DNA from: a virus
IMG/VR virus record: IMGVR_UViG_3300027733_000218
Span: 1-22,602 of that record
Length of the DNA: 22,602 nt
Reading direction: 5' to 3' (one strand)
The notes under the pieces are model-generated. The model was not told the DNA's origin. It saw nothing but the letters and a program-made list of their open reading frames with translations, and searched no databases. Made by a program: the position numbers and the translations under genes. Positions 5,281-11,080 of this stretch are shown piece after piece; position 1 is the stretch's first letter, and every line of letters begins with the position of its first letter.

Positions 5281-5494
5281 TGCCAAATGTTGCCCTATAT
5301 ATTTTCTATATACATTAATATGCTTGTCAATGTCCTATTTTTGCATGATTTTTTCTTTAAATTTCATGCACTTACAACAATAAATTTTTTTAGGTGGTTT
5401 TTGTTTCTCATAGTTTACAAATTGTTGTTTTTTTGTCTAATTAAGGGTAAACACCTATTAAAAACACTTACAAATAAGAATAAATTCTGTTCAT
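5281..5494. other. AT-rich gene-free stretch, possible origin or unwinding region
   Basis: Runs of T and A dominate this stretch, and I accept no gene in it. It has an inverted repeat TGCATGA (5342-5348) / TCATGCA (5364-5370) around a T-rich loop, and CACTTACAA occurs twice (5370-5378 and 5465-5473). Such AT-rich DNA beside a folded GC-rich block, next to replication and recombination genes, would suit a phage replication origin. That is inference only. No clear promoter was found, although one for the gene at 5580 is expected hereabouts. Confidence 0.3.
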
Positions 5495-5561
5495 AGCAGG
5501 TCTTGACACTATTCAGCTCTATGGCTCGTTGAGATTTCAGACTAAAAAGACCTGACCTGCT
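5495..5561 (+). promoter_or_regulatory. Leader hairpin with two competing pairings
   Basis: AGCAGGTC (5495-5502) pairs perfectly with GACCTGCT (5554-5561). The overlapping AGGTCTT (5498-5504) pairs equally well with the adjacent AAGACCT (5547-5553). The 3' side thus has two tandem GACCT units competing for one partner. The element ends 18 bases before the ATG at 5580, so it would lie in that gene's leader and could affect its translation or RNA stability. Confidence 0.4.
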
Positions 5562-5579
5562 ACTTTTATTAAAGGGATT

Positions 5580-5810
5580 ATGGATATAAGAAGAGTCTTT
5601 GAAGGTGAAGCCCCATGCGACAAGTGTGACCAAGCTCAAACCTGTCAAGACAATGAATGGGCTTGCAGGGCGTTTTCTTTTTATGTATTGCATGGCGTTT
5701 TTGAGGACTACACGGCTCGTATGCCATCTAGAGAAATGTTTATTAAAATTTTTAAAGAAGATGACAAGGCTCTTAAAAACTATTTAAAAGCTATAAGGGA
5801 AAAGAAATGA
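5580..5810 (+). CDS. Small four-cysteine (zinc-binding-like) phage protein
   Basis: A 76-residue protein. Four cysteines near the N-terminus (C13, C16, C22, C29; CDKCDQAQTCQDNEWAC) could bind zinc or an iron-sulfur cluster, followed by a helical, basic C-terminal half (KIFKEDDKALKNYLKAIREKK). The ATG at 5580 has an AAAGGGA ribosome site. I know similar four-cysteine proteins from early regions of podophages, without a function. It follows a hairpin leader and starts a three-gene cluster joined by ATGA overlaps. Metal binding and nucleic-acid contact are suggested by composition only. Confidence 0.7.
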   Translation: MDIRRVFEGEAPCDKCDQAQTCQDNEWACRAFSFYVLHGVFEDYTARMPSREMFIKIFKEDDKALKNYLKAIREKK

Positions 5811-5971
5811 ATATACAAATTGAAATAGTTAAAGAACATGAAGATGGGTCAGCAGACGCTTTAGTGCATTTTGACGCTGAAGGACTAGGAATATTGGTAG
5901 AAGCTGGTATTTTAAGTATATTGCGCCAATACATAGACCAACAGAAAAAAGCAGCAAAGAAAAAGAAATGA
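5807..5971 (+). CDS. Small phage protein with lysine-rich tail
   Basis: A 54-residue frame starting MNIQIEIVKEHEDGSADALV and ending in a basic run (KKAAKKKK). It shares ATGA overlaps with both neighbours (5807-5810 and 5968-5971), the main support for it as a real gene. The N-terminal pattern, two strands around HEDGSAD, then a helix with VEAGILSILRQYID, is one I associate with a widespread group of tiny phage proteins of unknown role. The lysine-rich end may contact nucleic acid. There is no signal or membrane segment. Confidence 0.65.
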   Translation: MNIQIEIVKEHEDGSADALVHFDAEGLGILVEAGILSILRQYIDQQKKAAKKKK

Positions 5972-6207
5972 TTGCCGAAAAAGACGGTAGTTTTACTATT
6001 AACTGTAAACAAGGGGAAGCAACTATGAGTACACGCAGCTTTGGAATGGTAGGTAAAACCTATAAAACGGCTCAGGAAGCGTTTAAAGAACCTGACTACT
6101 ACACAGCTATACAAAGACCTCAACCAAGCGAATACAGCCACTTGTGGTGCGTTTTAGGGGTAATTTTTGTACTAGCCCTAATTGTATTTGTATTTAACCG
6201 TTCTTGA
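5968..6207 (+). CDS. Small protein with C-terminal membrane anchor
   Basis: A 79-residue frame from the ATG at 5968 (ATGA overlap with the preceding gene). The last 20 residues (VLGVIFVLALIVFVF, then NRS) form one membrane segment, so the protein is tail-anchored with its polar part in the cytoplasm. A second ATG at 6025 (MSTRSFGMVG) has a better AAGGGGA ribosome site and would give 60 residues. The segment KTYKTAQEAFKEPDYYTAI resembles the conserved part of small podophage membrane proteins, which favours the later start. Function unknown. Confidence 0.6.
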   Translation: MIAEKDGSFTINCKQGEATMSTRSFGMVGKTYKTAQEAFKEPDYYTAIQRPQPSEYSHLWCVLGVIFVLALIVFVFNRS

Positions 6208-6210
6208 TGT

Positions 6211-6253
6211 TAAAATAACGAAAACCCCTAAAGAGCGACTAACTCCATAGGGG
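6211..6253 (-). terminator. Probable late-operon terminator (minus strand)
   Basis: On the minus strand CCCCTA and TAGGGG form a 6-bp stem, extended inside by GAG/CTC (6243-6245 with 6233-6235). It is followed by TTTTCGTTATTTTA (complement of 6211-6224). On the plus strand no T-run follows, so it works best for transcripts coming from the lysis genes. It lies beyond the HNH gene. Confidence 0.5.
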
Positions 6254-6284
6254 CTTCTAACCACCACAATATAAGAGGTATTGC

Positions 6285-6779
6285 ATGGCTGATGAAATTA
6301 TAACCAAAGAAATATTAAACTTTCTTTTTGATTACAAAGATGGCGAACTTTATTGGAAGTTTTCATTAAGTTGCAAGTCACCAAAAGGCACTATTGCTGG
6401 TTCTGTAAAACATGACAAATACAGAAGAATAGGTTTAAATAAAAATCTTTATTTAGCGCATCGTTTAATTTTTATGATGCACAAAGGTTATTTACCAGAA
6501 ATAGTAGACCACATTGATGGAAATAGGCTAAACAACCGAATTGAAAATTTGCGTGAAGCAACACAAAGTCAAAATTGCCAAAATCAAAAAATTCCAACAA
6601 ATAACACATCTGGATATAAAAATGTTACATGGAATGCAAGAAAAAGAAAATGGCTTGTAAATATAAGGGTAAGTAAAAAAGACATTCACATTGGTTATTT
6701 TAAAGATATTGAATTAGCTGACCTTGTAGCCCAAGAAGCTAGAGATAAATACCACAAAGAATTTGCTAGGCATTTTTAG
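6285..6779 (+). CDS. HNH homing endonuclease with AP2 DNA-binding domain
   Basis: A 164-residue endonuclease. The HNH core is at 74-90: VDHIDGNRLNNRIENLR, with D75-H76, the asparagines and the final N88 of the metal-binding beta-beta-alpha motif. After it, TNNTSGYKNVTWNARKRKW and HIGYFKDIELADLVAQEA (about 106-155) form an AP2-type domain, the usual partner in free-standing phage HNH endonucleases. These are selfish genes that nick or cut DNA lacking them. It has an AAGAGG ribosome site, lies opposite to the late operon, and overlaps the endolysin 3' end by 14 bases. No intron ends are obvious around it, so it is likely free-standing. Its position between endolysin and terminator suggests insertion. 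Confidence 0.85.
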   Translation: MADEIITKEILNFLFDYKDGELYWKFSLSCKSPKGTIAGSVKHDKYRRIGLNKNLYLAHRLIFMMHKGYLPEIVDHIDGNRLNNRIENLREATQSQNCQNQKIPTNNTSGYKNVTWNARKRKWLVNIRVSKKDIHIGYFKDIELADLVAQEARDKYHKEFARHF

Positions 6780-7284
6780 CCATGTTTAAGGATTCTTGTT
6801 CTTCTTTATCTGTGCGTGAAATCCAGCCACGACCAAAAATAGGAAATGTTTTCAATGACTTGTAATATTCTCTCCGTGACTCAGAGAAGCCCTTGATAAC
6901 ATCTGCAATATTAGATTCTCGAAGTTTTTGCATGACTTTTGGCCCAATGACTCCATCAGATACAAGTCCAAGAGATTGTTGTAAAAGTTTAACTGACCTA
7001 CCGCATCCTGCGTTAATTCCGAAACTGAAACACAAATAGTCGAGTCCCCTAGGTAAAACTTCTCCATAGCAAGGCCTCCAATATTTCTGTTCATATAAGG
7101 GTGCTACTAATTCAGGGGTAAGACCACGCATAGTCTTTTCGTCTACTTCATGACCAGTATATTCTTCCCAGACTCTTTTGGTTACGCCTAGGTTGGTCAT
7201 GCCACCTGGGTCTGATGGATTATTAACATAACCACCTTCAGATTTTAATACTAACGCAAGGCACTCTTTAAAGTTACCAATCAT
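6766..7284 (-). CDS. Endolysin, glycoside hydrolase 108 family (N-acetylmuramidase-like)
   Basis: A 172-residue lysozyme-like peptidoglycan hydrolase that cuts the host wall at the end of infection. The N-terminal motif ALVLKSEGGYVNNPSDPGG followed by TNLGVT is the GH108 signature with catalytic Glu16. The C-terminal half (FSFGINAGCGRSVKLLQQSLG...DGVIGPKVMQKL) is the peptidoglycan-binding type-3 domain that completes the family. Total length is normal. It lacks a signal peptide or SAR segment, so it should wait in the cytoplasm for a holin. It overlaps the Rz gene by four bases (ATGA), and its 3' end overlaps the HNH gene by 14 bases. Confidence 0.9.
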   Translation of the reverse strand: MIGNFKECLALVLKSEGGYVNNPSDPGGMTNLGVTKRVWEEYTGHEVDEKTMRGLTPELVAPLYEQKYWRPCYGEVLPRGLDYLCFSFGINAGCGRSVKLLQQSLGLVSDGVIGPKVMQKLRESNIADVIKGFSESRREYYKSLKTFPIFGRGWISRTDKEEQESLNMAKNA

Positions 7285-7685
7285 TTAATACCCATTTGCT
7301 CATTTAACCAAGACTGTAGGCTGACTATTTGCTGGGTTGTTTCTGCACATTGTCCAGCAAGAACATTGTAGGCGGTGATAACATCAGTTGCGCTGGGGCT
7401 TGCGGAAAGTCCTGACACTTTACCGCTACTGGGGTTGTTCCACACGCTAGTAGACTTATAGTAGTTACGCACAGCAGCAAGTTTAGCTTCGTATTCATTT
7501 TCAATTCCTTTAGTAACTAGGGCTTGTTGTTTTTGGATGGATTTAACATTGGCTTCTTGCGCTTGGGCAGTATGTTCAACCTCAAGTTTAAATGCTTTGT
7601 AGTCCAAATTTCGTATATACCATCCGCTACCGAAAGCAATAGATAACACAACACCAATAATTGCCATTTTGACATAATCAATCAT
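7281..7685 (-). CDS. Rz: i-spanin (Rz-like), inner-membrane lysis protein
   Basis: A 134-residue protein with an N-terminal membrane segment (MAIIGVVLSIAFGSGWYI, residues 7-24), a long periplasmic coiled-coil-like stretch (about 30-75) and a C-terminal part ending CAETTQQIVSLQSWLNEQ. This is the plan of Rz inner-membrane spanins, which join the outer-membrane lipoprotein Rz1 to fuse the two membranes in the last step of lysis. The assignment is settled by the nested lipoprotein gene in another frame (7325-7498) and by its place between holin candidate and endolysin. Overlaps with both neighbours are four bases. Confidence 0.85.
   Translation of the reverse strand: MIDYVKMAIIGVVLSIAFGSGWYIRNLDYKAFKLEVEHTAQAQEANVKSIQKQQALVTKGIENEYEAKLAAVRNYYKSTSVWNNPSSGKVSGLSASPSATDVITAYNVLAGQCAETTQQIVSLQSWLNEQMGIK
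7325..7498 (-). CDS. Rz1: o-spanin (Rz1-like) lipoprotein nested inside Rz
   Basis: A 57-residue frame lies wholly inside the Rz gene, shifted by one base. It starts MNTKLNLLLCVTTISLLAC. The lipobox LLAC puts the lipidated cysteine at residue 19 after a short hydrophobic signal. The mature part is short and proline-rich (CQDFPQAPAQLM, SPPT). This is the classical Rz1 outer-membrane spanin, and full nesting in Rz occurs in lambda-type systems. An AAAGGA ribosome site lies about seven bases before the ATG at 7498. Mature length is about 39 residues. Because it is under 60 residues and nested, automatic annotation would easily miss it. Confidence 0.85.
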   Translation of the reverse strand: MNTKLNLLLCVTTISLLACGTTPVAVKCQDFPQAPAQLMLSPPTMFLLDNVQKQPSK

Positions 7686-7873
7686 TTCTCACCTATAGGC
7701 TGGGTAGTTACAAAGCGTAGAATGGCACAAATAACACCGATTGTCATCAGACTATAAGCGTACACTTCAGGGCTTATAAATGCTTGTAACGCTGGAAGAT
7801 TGTCAGAAATTGCACCGACTATAACGAGTAGTAACGAGAACCATAAAGTTCTCGACTTCATCATGGGTTTCAT
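7682..7873 (-). CDS. Probable holin (two TM segments)
   Basis: A 63-residue protein starting MKPMMKSRTLWFSLLL at the ATG at 7873, which overlaps the upstream stop as ATGA. The open frame continues to 7945, but that part overlaps the upstream gene. Two membrane segments (about 9-24 and 38-54) are separated by a short loop (SDNLPALQAFISPE). The N-terminus is basic and the tail polar. Size, topology and position directly upstream of Rz and endolysin fit a class II holin that opens the inner membrane to let endolysin out. The family is assigned by context, not by a catalytic motif. Confidence 0.7.
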   Translation of the reverse strand: MKPMMKSRTLWFSLLLVIVGAISDNLPALQAFISPEVYAYSLMTIGVICAILRFVTTQPIGEK

Positions 7874-8085
7874 TTGCCAGTAATGTAATGACTTAGAAAG
7901 CCTATAAACGCTGAGAGCGCAGATACTACCATCATGCCTGCCCATAGACCACCACGACCCTTATTAGCCAGTTCTAGAAGCTGTTTAACATCCTTACGGA
8001 GTTCAGCTACCTCAGACTCCATAGCTTCTACCTTTTGCCATGTAACGCCAAATTTAACGGGGTCAATGTCCACGAAAATACTCAC
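7870..8085 (-). CDS. Small membrane-anchored coiled-coil protein (XhlA-like, lysis-associated)
   Basis: A 71-residue protein starting with GTG at 8085 (GTGA overlap with the gene before). Residues 15-42 form a charged heptad-like helix (KVEAMESEVAELRKDVKQLLEL), and residues 46-66 (GLWAGMMVVSALSAFIGFLSH) form one membrane segment. This plan, cytoplasmic coiled coil and C-terminal anchor, is that of the XhlA-type proteins that accompany holins. It lies directly upstream of the probable holin and could be a holin partner or antiholin. That role is inferred from architecture and position. Confidence 0.6.
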   Translation of the reverse strand: MSIFVDIDPVKFGVTWQKVEAMESEVAELRKDVKQLLELANKGRGGLWAGMMVVSALSAFIGFLSHYITGK

Positions 8086-8261
8086 TTTGTTTTAGGTTTA
8101 CGAGTAGTCGCTTTAGGGACTATTGATTTAGTTGCTTTTTTGGCTACTTTTGTAGCTTTTTTAACAACAGGAAAAGGCCATGCTTGCAAATCAATATTGG
8201 CTTTTTCAAACTTTGGTACAAAGCCAAACTTGTCTAGTATCCATGTAAAAGTAAAGTTCAT
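8082..8261 (-). CDS. Small lysine-rich protein, unknown
   Basis: A 59-residue frame starting MNFTFTWILDKFGFVPKF, ending in a strongly basic stretch (KKATKVAKKATKS, then TTRKPKTK). It overlaps the preceding gene as ATGA and the following one as GTGA, which is the main evidence for coding. The lysine/alanine-rich tail looks like a nucleic-acid or membrane-surface contact. The gene sits at the transition from fibre to lysis genes. I know short phage proteins of this type from similar places but not their job. Confidence 0.65.
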   Translation of the reverse strand: MNFTFTWILDKFGFVPKFEKANIDLQAWPFPVVKKATKVAKKATKSIVPKATTRKPKTK

Positions 8262-8482
8262 AACAGAGCCTTTATTTCATCTTCAGTTAAACCTAGTTTA
8301 CTTAGTTTAGCTAGTGCAGAAGCCCGTGTATCAATGGCTGCTTGTGCGTCAGCTTCAGCTTGTGCAGTTACGGCTTGTAAATCGTAAGCTACTTCATTGC
8401 CTTCAGCATCGTAAGCTACATCGCTAACAATATGGGTAACAGTAGGATTTAATTTAAAAATAGATGGGTGTAAATTAATCAT
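8258..8482 (-). CDS. Small conserved tail-region protein, unknown
   Basis: A 74-residue protein. N-terminal INLHPSIFKLNPTVTHI is followed by DVAYDAEGNEVAYDLQAV, a helix rich in Ala/Glu, and a C-terminal ALAKLSKLGLTEDEIKALL helix. This set recurs in short proteins coded after tail-fibre genes and may be a fibre assembly helper, but I cannot confirm it. The start overlaps the preceding fibre gene as ATGA, and the stop overlaps the next gene in the same way. Confidence 0.65.
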   Translation of the reverse strand: MINLHPSIFKLNPTVTHIVSDVAYDAEGNEVAYDLQAVTAQAEADAQAAIDTRASALAKLSKLGLTEDEIKALL

Positions 8483-8964
8483 CCTGCTATCTCCATAAGA
8501 GTAATAAACGATGTATTTATGCCTGCAACTTGAACTGTTACACTTGCCGTGTTATTTCTACTTTGAAATTGAGTTTTATAAGTAGTTGCAGATGTGGTTG
8601 CTGGACTATCTAAATAAGCAAACCCAGTAGAACTTAATTGTTGAAGTGCTGTATTAGTATTTAATAAACCACCAATAAATATACCTAATCCTGTAGAACC
8701 TCTAACTAATTGAATATCCATAGCGTTTGATGCACTTGCGTTAGAAATAGTTACACCATTTTGTTGAACTAAAACAAGAATTTTGCTAGTTGAAAATTTA
8801 GGAGTAATACTTGCAGTTAATGTTGTGTCTACAAAAGAAGATGTTGAACTGCTTACAGCAGTAGATGTACTTCCTTGAACCACTTGCAACACTACTCCAG
8901 CACTAGCTTGTACTGTGCTATTAGGGTAAGTTAGTCCTGCTGTTCCATCGACTATAAATGTCAT
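8479..8964 (-). CDS. Putative tail fibre / receptor-binding protein
   Basis: A 161-residue protein, rich in Ser, Thr, Asn, Gln and Val and predicted to be all beta. N-terminus: MTFIVDGTAGLTYPNSTVQA; the body has strands such as ITPKFSTSKILVLVQQNGV and a C-terminal TVQVAGINTSFITLMEIAG. The composition and place, after the S74-type fibre, suggest a small trimeric fibre head or receptor-binding protein. I see no enzyme motif. It starts at a TAATG overlap with AAGGAG eight bases upstream. The family is not recognised with certainty. Confidence 0.6.
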   Translation of the reverse strand: MTFIVDGTAGLTYPNSTVQASAGVVLQVVQGSTSTAVSSSTSSFVDTTLTASITPKFSTSKILVLVQQNGVTISNASASNAMDIQLVRGSTGLGIFIGGLLNTNTALQQLSSTGFAYLDSPATTSATTYKTQFQSRNNTASVTVQVAGINTSFITLMEIAG

Positions 8965-9836
8965 TATGCTACTCCTTTTAATGCTTTGATTTCTTCGGCT
9001 TGTGCATCTATTTTAGCGTTTAGTTCTTGAATAGCAGCAGTTAATGTAGCCACTAAGAATGAAGTATCAATACCTTGATAAACTGGTTTTCCATCATCAT
9101 CTACGGCATCTTTTTCACCAGTAACACATTCAGGCACAATTTCTGCTAATTCATGAGCAATAAAACCTTGGCTATCAGAACCATCTGTTTTCCATGTGTA
9201 AGTAACTGGCTTTAATGCAGACACTTTATCTAAAGCACCTATCATTGGTGCAATATTTTCTTTTAAACGATAGTCTGATGATGTATTAAAAGAAGTTGAA
9301 CCCGAATTAATGGTAACAGAACCTACACTAGAACCACCATACAAAAAAATCATTCCATTTGATGAAGAACCTGAATTATTTTGTATAGAAACACCATTAC
9401 CAGCACTATATGCTAATGTCATTCTTCCATTCAAACTTGTAGTACCAACTAACAAATTACCACTAGAGTCAATACGCATCCGTTCTGTATTGTTAGTGCC
9501 AAAAATCAAAGCTTGGTTTGCTCGATTGTAAATATACGCTTCGGAAGATGCACCTTGAAGCAAATCAAAAGATGTTGTACCTAATGTTGTATTATTTCCA
9601 GCAATTTGTACTTGAGCTTGAGTGCCAGAACCTGCTGTTGTAGCAATTCCACCATTATTGGCTGATACTTGTAATTTTGCACTTGGACTAGTAGTACCAA
9701 TACCTACATTCTGTGAAGCATCTACAGTAACCGCAGCAGTAGTTCCATTAGTTTGTAATTGCAAAATACCAGTAGTATCACTAGCAAAGTTTAGGGCAGT
9801 TCCCGAAGTAGTCCCTGCTGAAATTGTGCTTGCCAT
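8964..9836 (-). CDS. Tail fibre protein with S74 intramolecular chaperone
   Basis: A 290-residue fibre or spike component. Residues 1-180 are low-complexity beta repeats (VGIGTTSPSAKLQV, RIDSSGNLLVGTTSLNGR). Residues 185-290 form the peptidase-S74 intramolecular chaperone: SSDYRLKENI carries Ser187 and Lys192, spaced like the Ser-Lys self-cleavage dyad of endosialidase-type fibres. Then come ALKPVTYTWK, GFIAHELAEIVPE and a helical end (LTAAIQELNAKIDAQAEEI) that drives trimerisation. The protein should trimerise, cut itself and shed the chaperone, leaving the 186-residue shaft on the virion. The start is a TAATG overlap with GAGGAA upstream. The ligand is unknown. Confidence 0.85.
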   Translation of the reverse strand: MASTISAGTTSGTALNFASDTTGILQLQTNGTTAAVTVDASQNVGIGTTSPSAKLQVSANNGGIATTAGSGTQAQVQIAGNNTTLGTTSFDLLQGASSEAYIYNRANQALIFGTNNTERMRIDSSGNLLVGTTSLNGRMTLAYSAGNGVSIQNNSGSSSNGMIFLYGGSSVGSVTINSGSTSFNTSSDYRLKENIAPMIGALDKVSALKPVTYTWKTDGSDSQGFIAHELAEIVPECVTGEKDAVDDDGKPVYQGIDTSFLVATLTAAIQELNAKIDAQAEEIKALKGVA

Positions 9837-9991
9837 TATGCTAATTCCTCATCTGTTGGTTTAGCTAGTGTAGGATGATTCCATTTAGCAATGTAATCGC
9901 CTTTGCCGTCTGAATCGTTTTGTAGTGTGATTACAGTTAAGAAATCCTGTTGCGTAAGGCTAGGATATAGAGCCATTATTTTGTCGTACAT
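9836..9991 (-). CDS. XkdW-like small tail-region protein
   Basis: A 51-residue frame too short for many gene callers. It starts MYDKIMALYPSLTQQDFLTV and ends KWNHPTLAKPTDEELA. The pattern (YP, QDF, a short strand, DGKGDYIAKWNHP, PTxEEL) matches XkdW-type phage proteins placed between tail-fibre genes in many phages. The start overlaps the stop of the preceding gene as TAATG and has AAGGAG upstream, and its own stop overlaps the next gene as TAATG, so the chain is unbroken. It may help fibre assembly; the role of the family is not established. Confidence 0.75.
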   Translation of the reverse strand: MYDKIMALYPSLTQQDFLTVITLQNDSDGKGDYIAKWNHPTLAKPTDEELA

Positions 9992-10524
9992 TATGCGCTC
10001 CTTACCATTGCACCGCTAAATTGAAATCCATTTGTACTTGAACCAAAACTTAAAGAAACTCCTGAGTTTTGATAAGCATAAATTTCAATATAGTCAGTTG
10101 AGCCATTGCATTGAACTAAAGCATTAGCTGTAATATATCCACCATTTGTATTTGGTACAACATTTCCATAACAATATGCAGAACCATTTTTATAAATAAC
10201 AATAAAAGCTAATCCTGCTGCACTTGCAGAAGTAGAAATATTGGCATTTATTTGATAATAACCACTTACAGTAGGGGTAAATCTGTAATTAGTAACATTG
10301 TCATAATTTGAATTAGTATCAAATATTTCTGTATTAAAAGATATTTTTGTAAATGTTGCAGTTGCAATAGATTGAGTAGCAGTTCCATAAGCACTAAACG
10401 CTGGGCCATTAACCATTACAGTACCAGTACTTGCTGGCAAAGTAATAGTATTAGTACCAGCTACGGCAGGAGCAGATAGCGTTATTGCTCCACTTGTATC
10501 CCCAGAAATTACTATGCTTGACAT
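9991..10524 (-). CDS. C1q/TNF-like trimeric fibre head protein
   Basis: A 177-residue protein with an N-terminal strand-rich repeat region (VISGDTSGAITLSAPAV...ITLPASTGTVMV, residues 1-40), then a globular beta domain. That domain has the look of C1q/TNF-type folds: FSAYGTATQSIATATFTKIS, FDTNSNYDN, FTPTVSGYYQINA and a conserved end (FQFSGAMVRSA). Such domains form trimers at the tips of phage fibres and bind receptors. It precedes the XkdW-like gene with a TAATG overlap. No enzyme motif is present. I am fairly sure of the fold, less of its place on the virion. Confidence 0.75.
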   Translation of the reverse strand: MSSIVISGDTSGAITLSAPAVAGTNTITLPASTGTVMVNGPAFSAYGTATQSIATATFTKISFNTEIFDTNSNYDNVTNYRFTPTVSGYYQINANISTSASAAGLAFIVIYKNGSAYCYGNVVPNTNGGYITANALVQCNGSTDYIEIYAYQNSGVSLSFGSSTNGFQFSGAMVRSA

Positions 10525-10548
10525 ATATATCCTTTAATTTCGTCTATT

Positions 10549-11079
10549 TTACAAGATTACCCAGCGTTGTGTGCTAGGAATAGTGACTGTAGCACCACTA
10601 TTTACTGTGATAGGGCCAACTGATTCAGCGTTTCTATTAGTCGTTAGCGTATAAGAAGTCGTTACTGTTACTCCGTTTTCTACGAATACTTGGTCGCCAC
10701 CACCACCTGTAGCACCACCACCTAATTGTTGCCATGCAGTACCATAATAGCCTTCAAACTGGTTGTAATCAGTATTAAAGCGTATTTCGCCTTGTGCAGG
10801 ACTAGCAGGTCTTTGAGCTACTGTACCAGCAGGAATGGCTATAAAGCCTGTGCTAGAGAAAGTTACATTGCCTGTAAAGTTAGGAGTTCCTGCAATACTT
10901 TGAGTATTAAAGTCTAAAGTACCTGTAATGGGTGTTTGACCATCTGCGGCAATAGAACCTGTAATGGCAGTAGCCATGTCTGTAAGCGTGTTATTAGCCC
11001 ATGTAGAGCTAATCGTTGTCCCTGTGACTACTGGGTTACCTGCTGGGAGGTTATAGACTCCGCTACCGTTTCTACTCAT
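10549..11079 (-). CDS. Tail fibre / virion-anchor protein
   Basis: A 176-residue protein, rich in Gly, Thr, Asn and Val. The N-terminus (MSRNGSGVYNLPAGNPVVTG) is the usual opening of podophage tail-fibre anchors. It continues with ISSTWANNTLTDMATAITGS, then GEIRFNTDYNQFEGYYG, the repeat seen in many fibre shafts, and ends in a beta stretch (ITVNSGATVTIPSTQRWVIL). It follows the large internal-protein gene after one base and precedes three other small fibre candidates. It likely attaches the set to the tail. The short length suggests the fibre is built from several small proteins rather than one long one. Confidence 0.7.
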   Translation of the reverse strand: MSRNGSGVYNLPAGNPVVTGTTISSTWANNTLTDMATAITGSIAADGQTPITGTLDFNTQSIAGTPNFTGNVTFSSTGFIAIPAGTVAQRPASPAQGEIRFNTDYNQFEGYYGTAWQQLGGGATGGGGDQVFVENGVTVTTSYTLTTNRNAESVGPITVNSGATVTIPSTQRWVIL

Positions 11080-11080
11080 T

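Noticed and set aside
5287-5496. Open frame for a 69-residue hydrophobic protein on the plus strand
   Set aside because: Composition is what AT-rich DNA gives in any frame (F, L, I, K, N); there is no ribosome site, and it overlaps the inverted repeat and the AT-rich stretch. No conserved pattern.
5503-5531. Promoter with perfect -35 (TTGACA at 5503-5508)
   Set aside because: No acceptable -10 lies 16-18 bases downstream (TCGTTG), and TTG lies inside the hairpin element.
5415-5693. Minus-strand frame with a hydrophobic segment opposite the four-cysteine gene
   Set aside because: It runs antisense to a well-supported gene and through the leader hairpin, with no ribosome site. Treated as a shadow.
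6225-6253. Hairpin as plus-strand terminator after the small membrane gene
   Set aside because: On the plus strand no T-run follows (CTTCTAACC), while on the minus strand a T-rich tail does.
6852-7094. Minus-strand frame of 80 codons inside the endolysin
   Set aside because: Out of frame with GH108 motifs, with no lipobox or other signal; not a nested gene like Rz1.
7514-7678. Second out-of-frame candidate for Rz1 near the start of Rz (MSKWQLLVLCYLLLSVADG)
   Set aside because: The only cysteine lies in LVLC, which is not a lipobox, and the product lacks a proline-rich mature part. The downstream frame with LLAC is far better.
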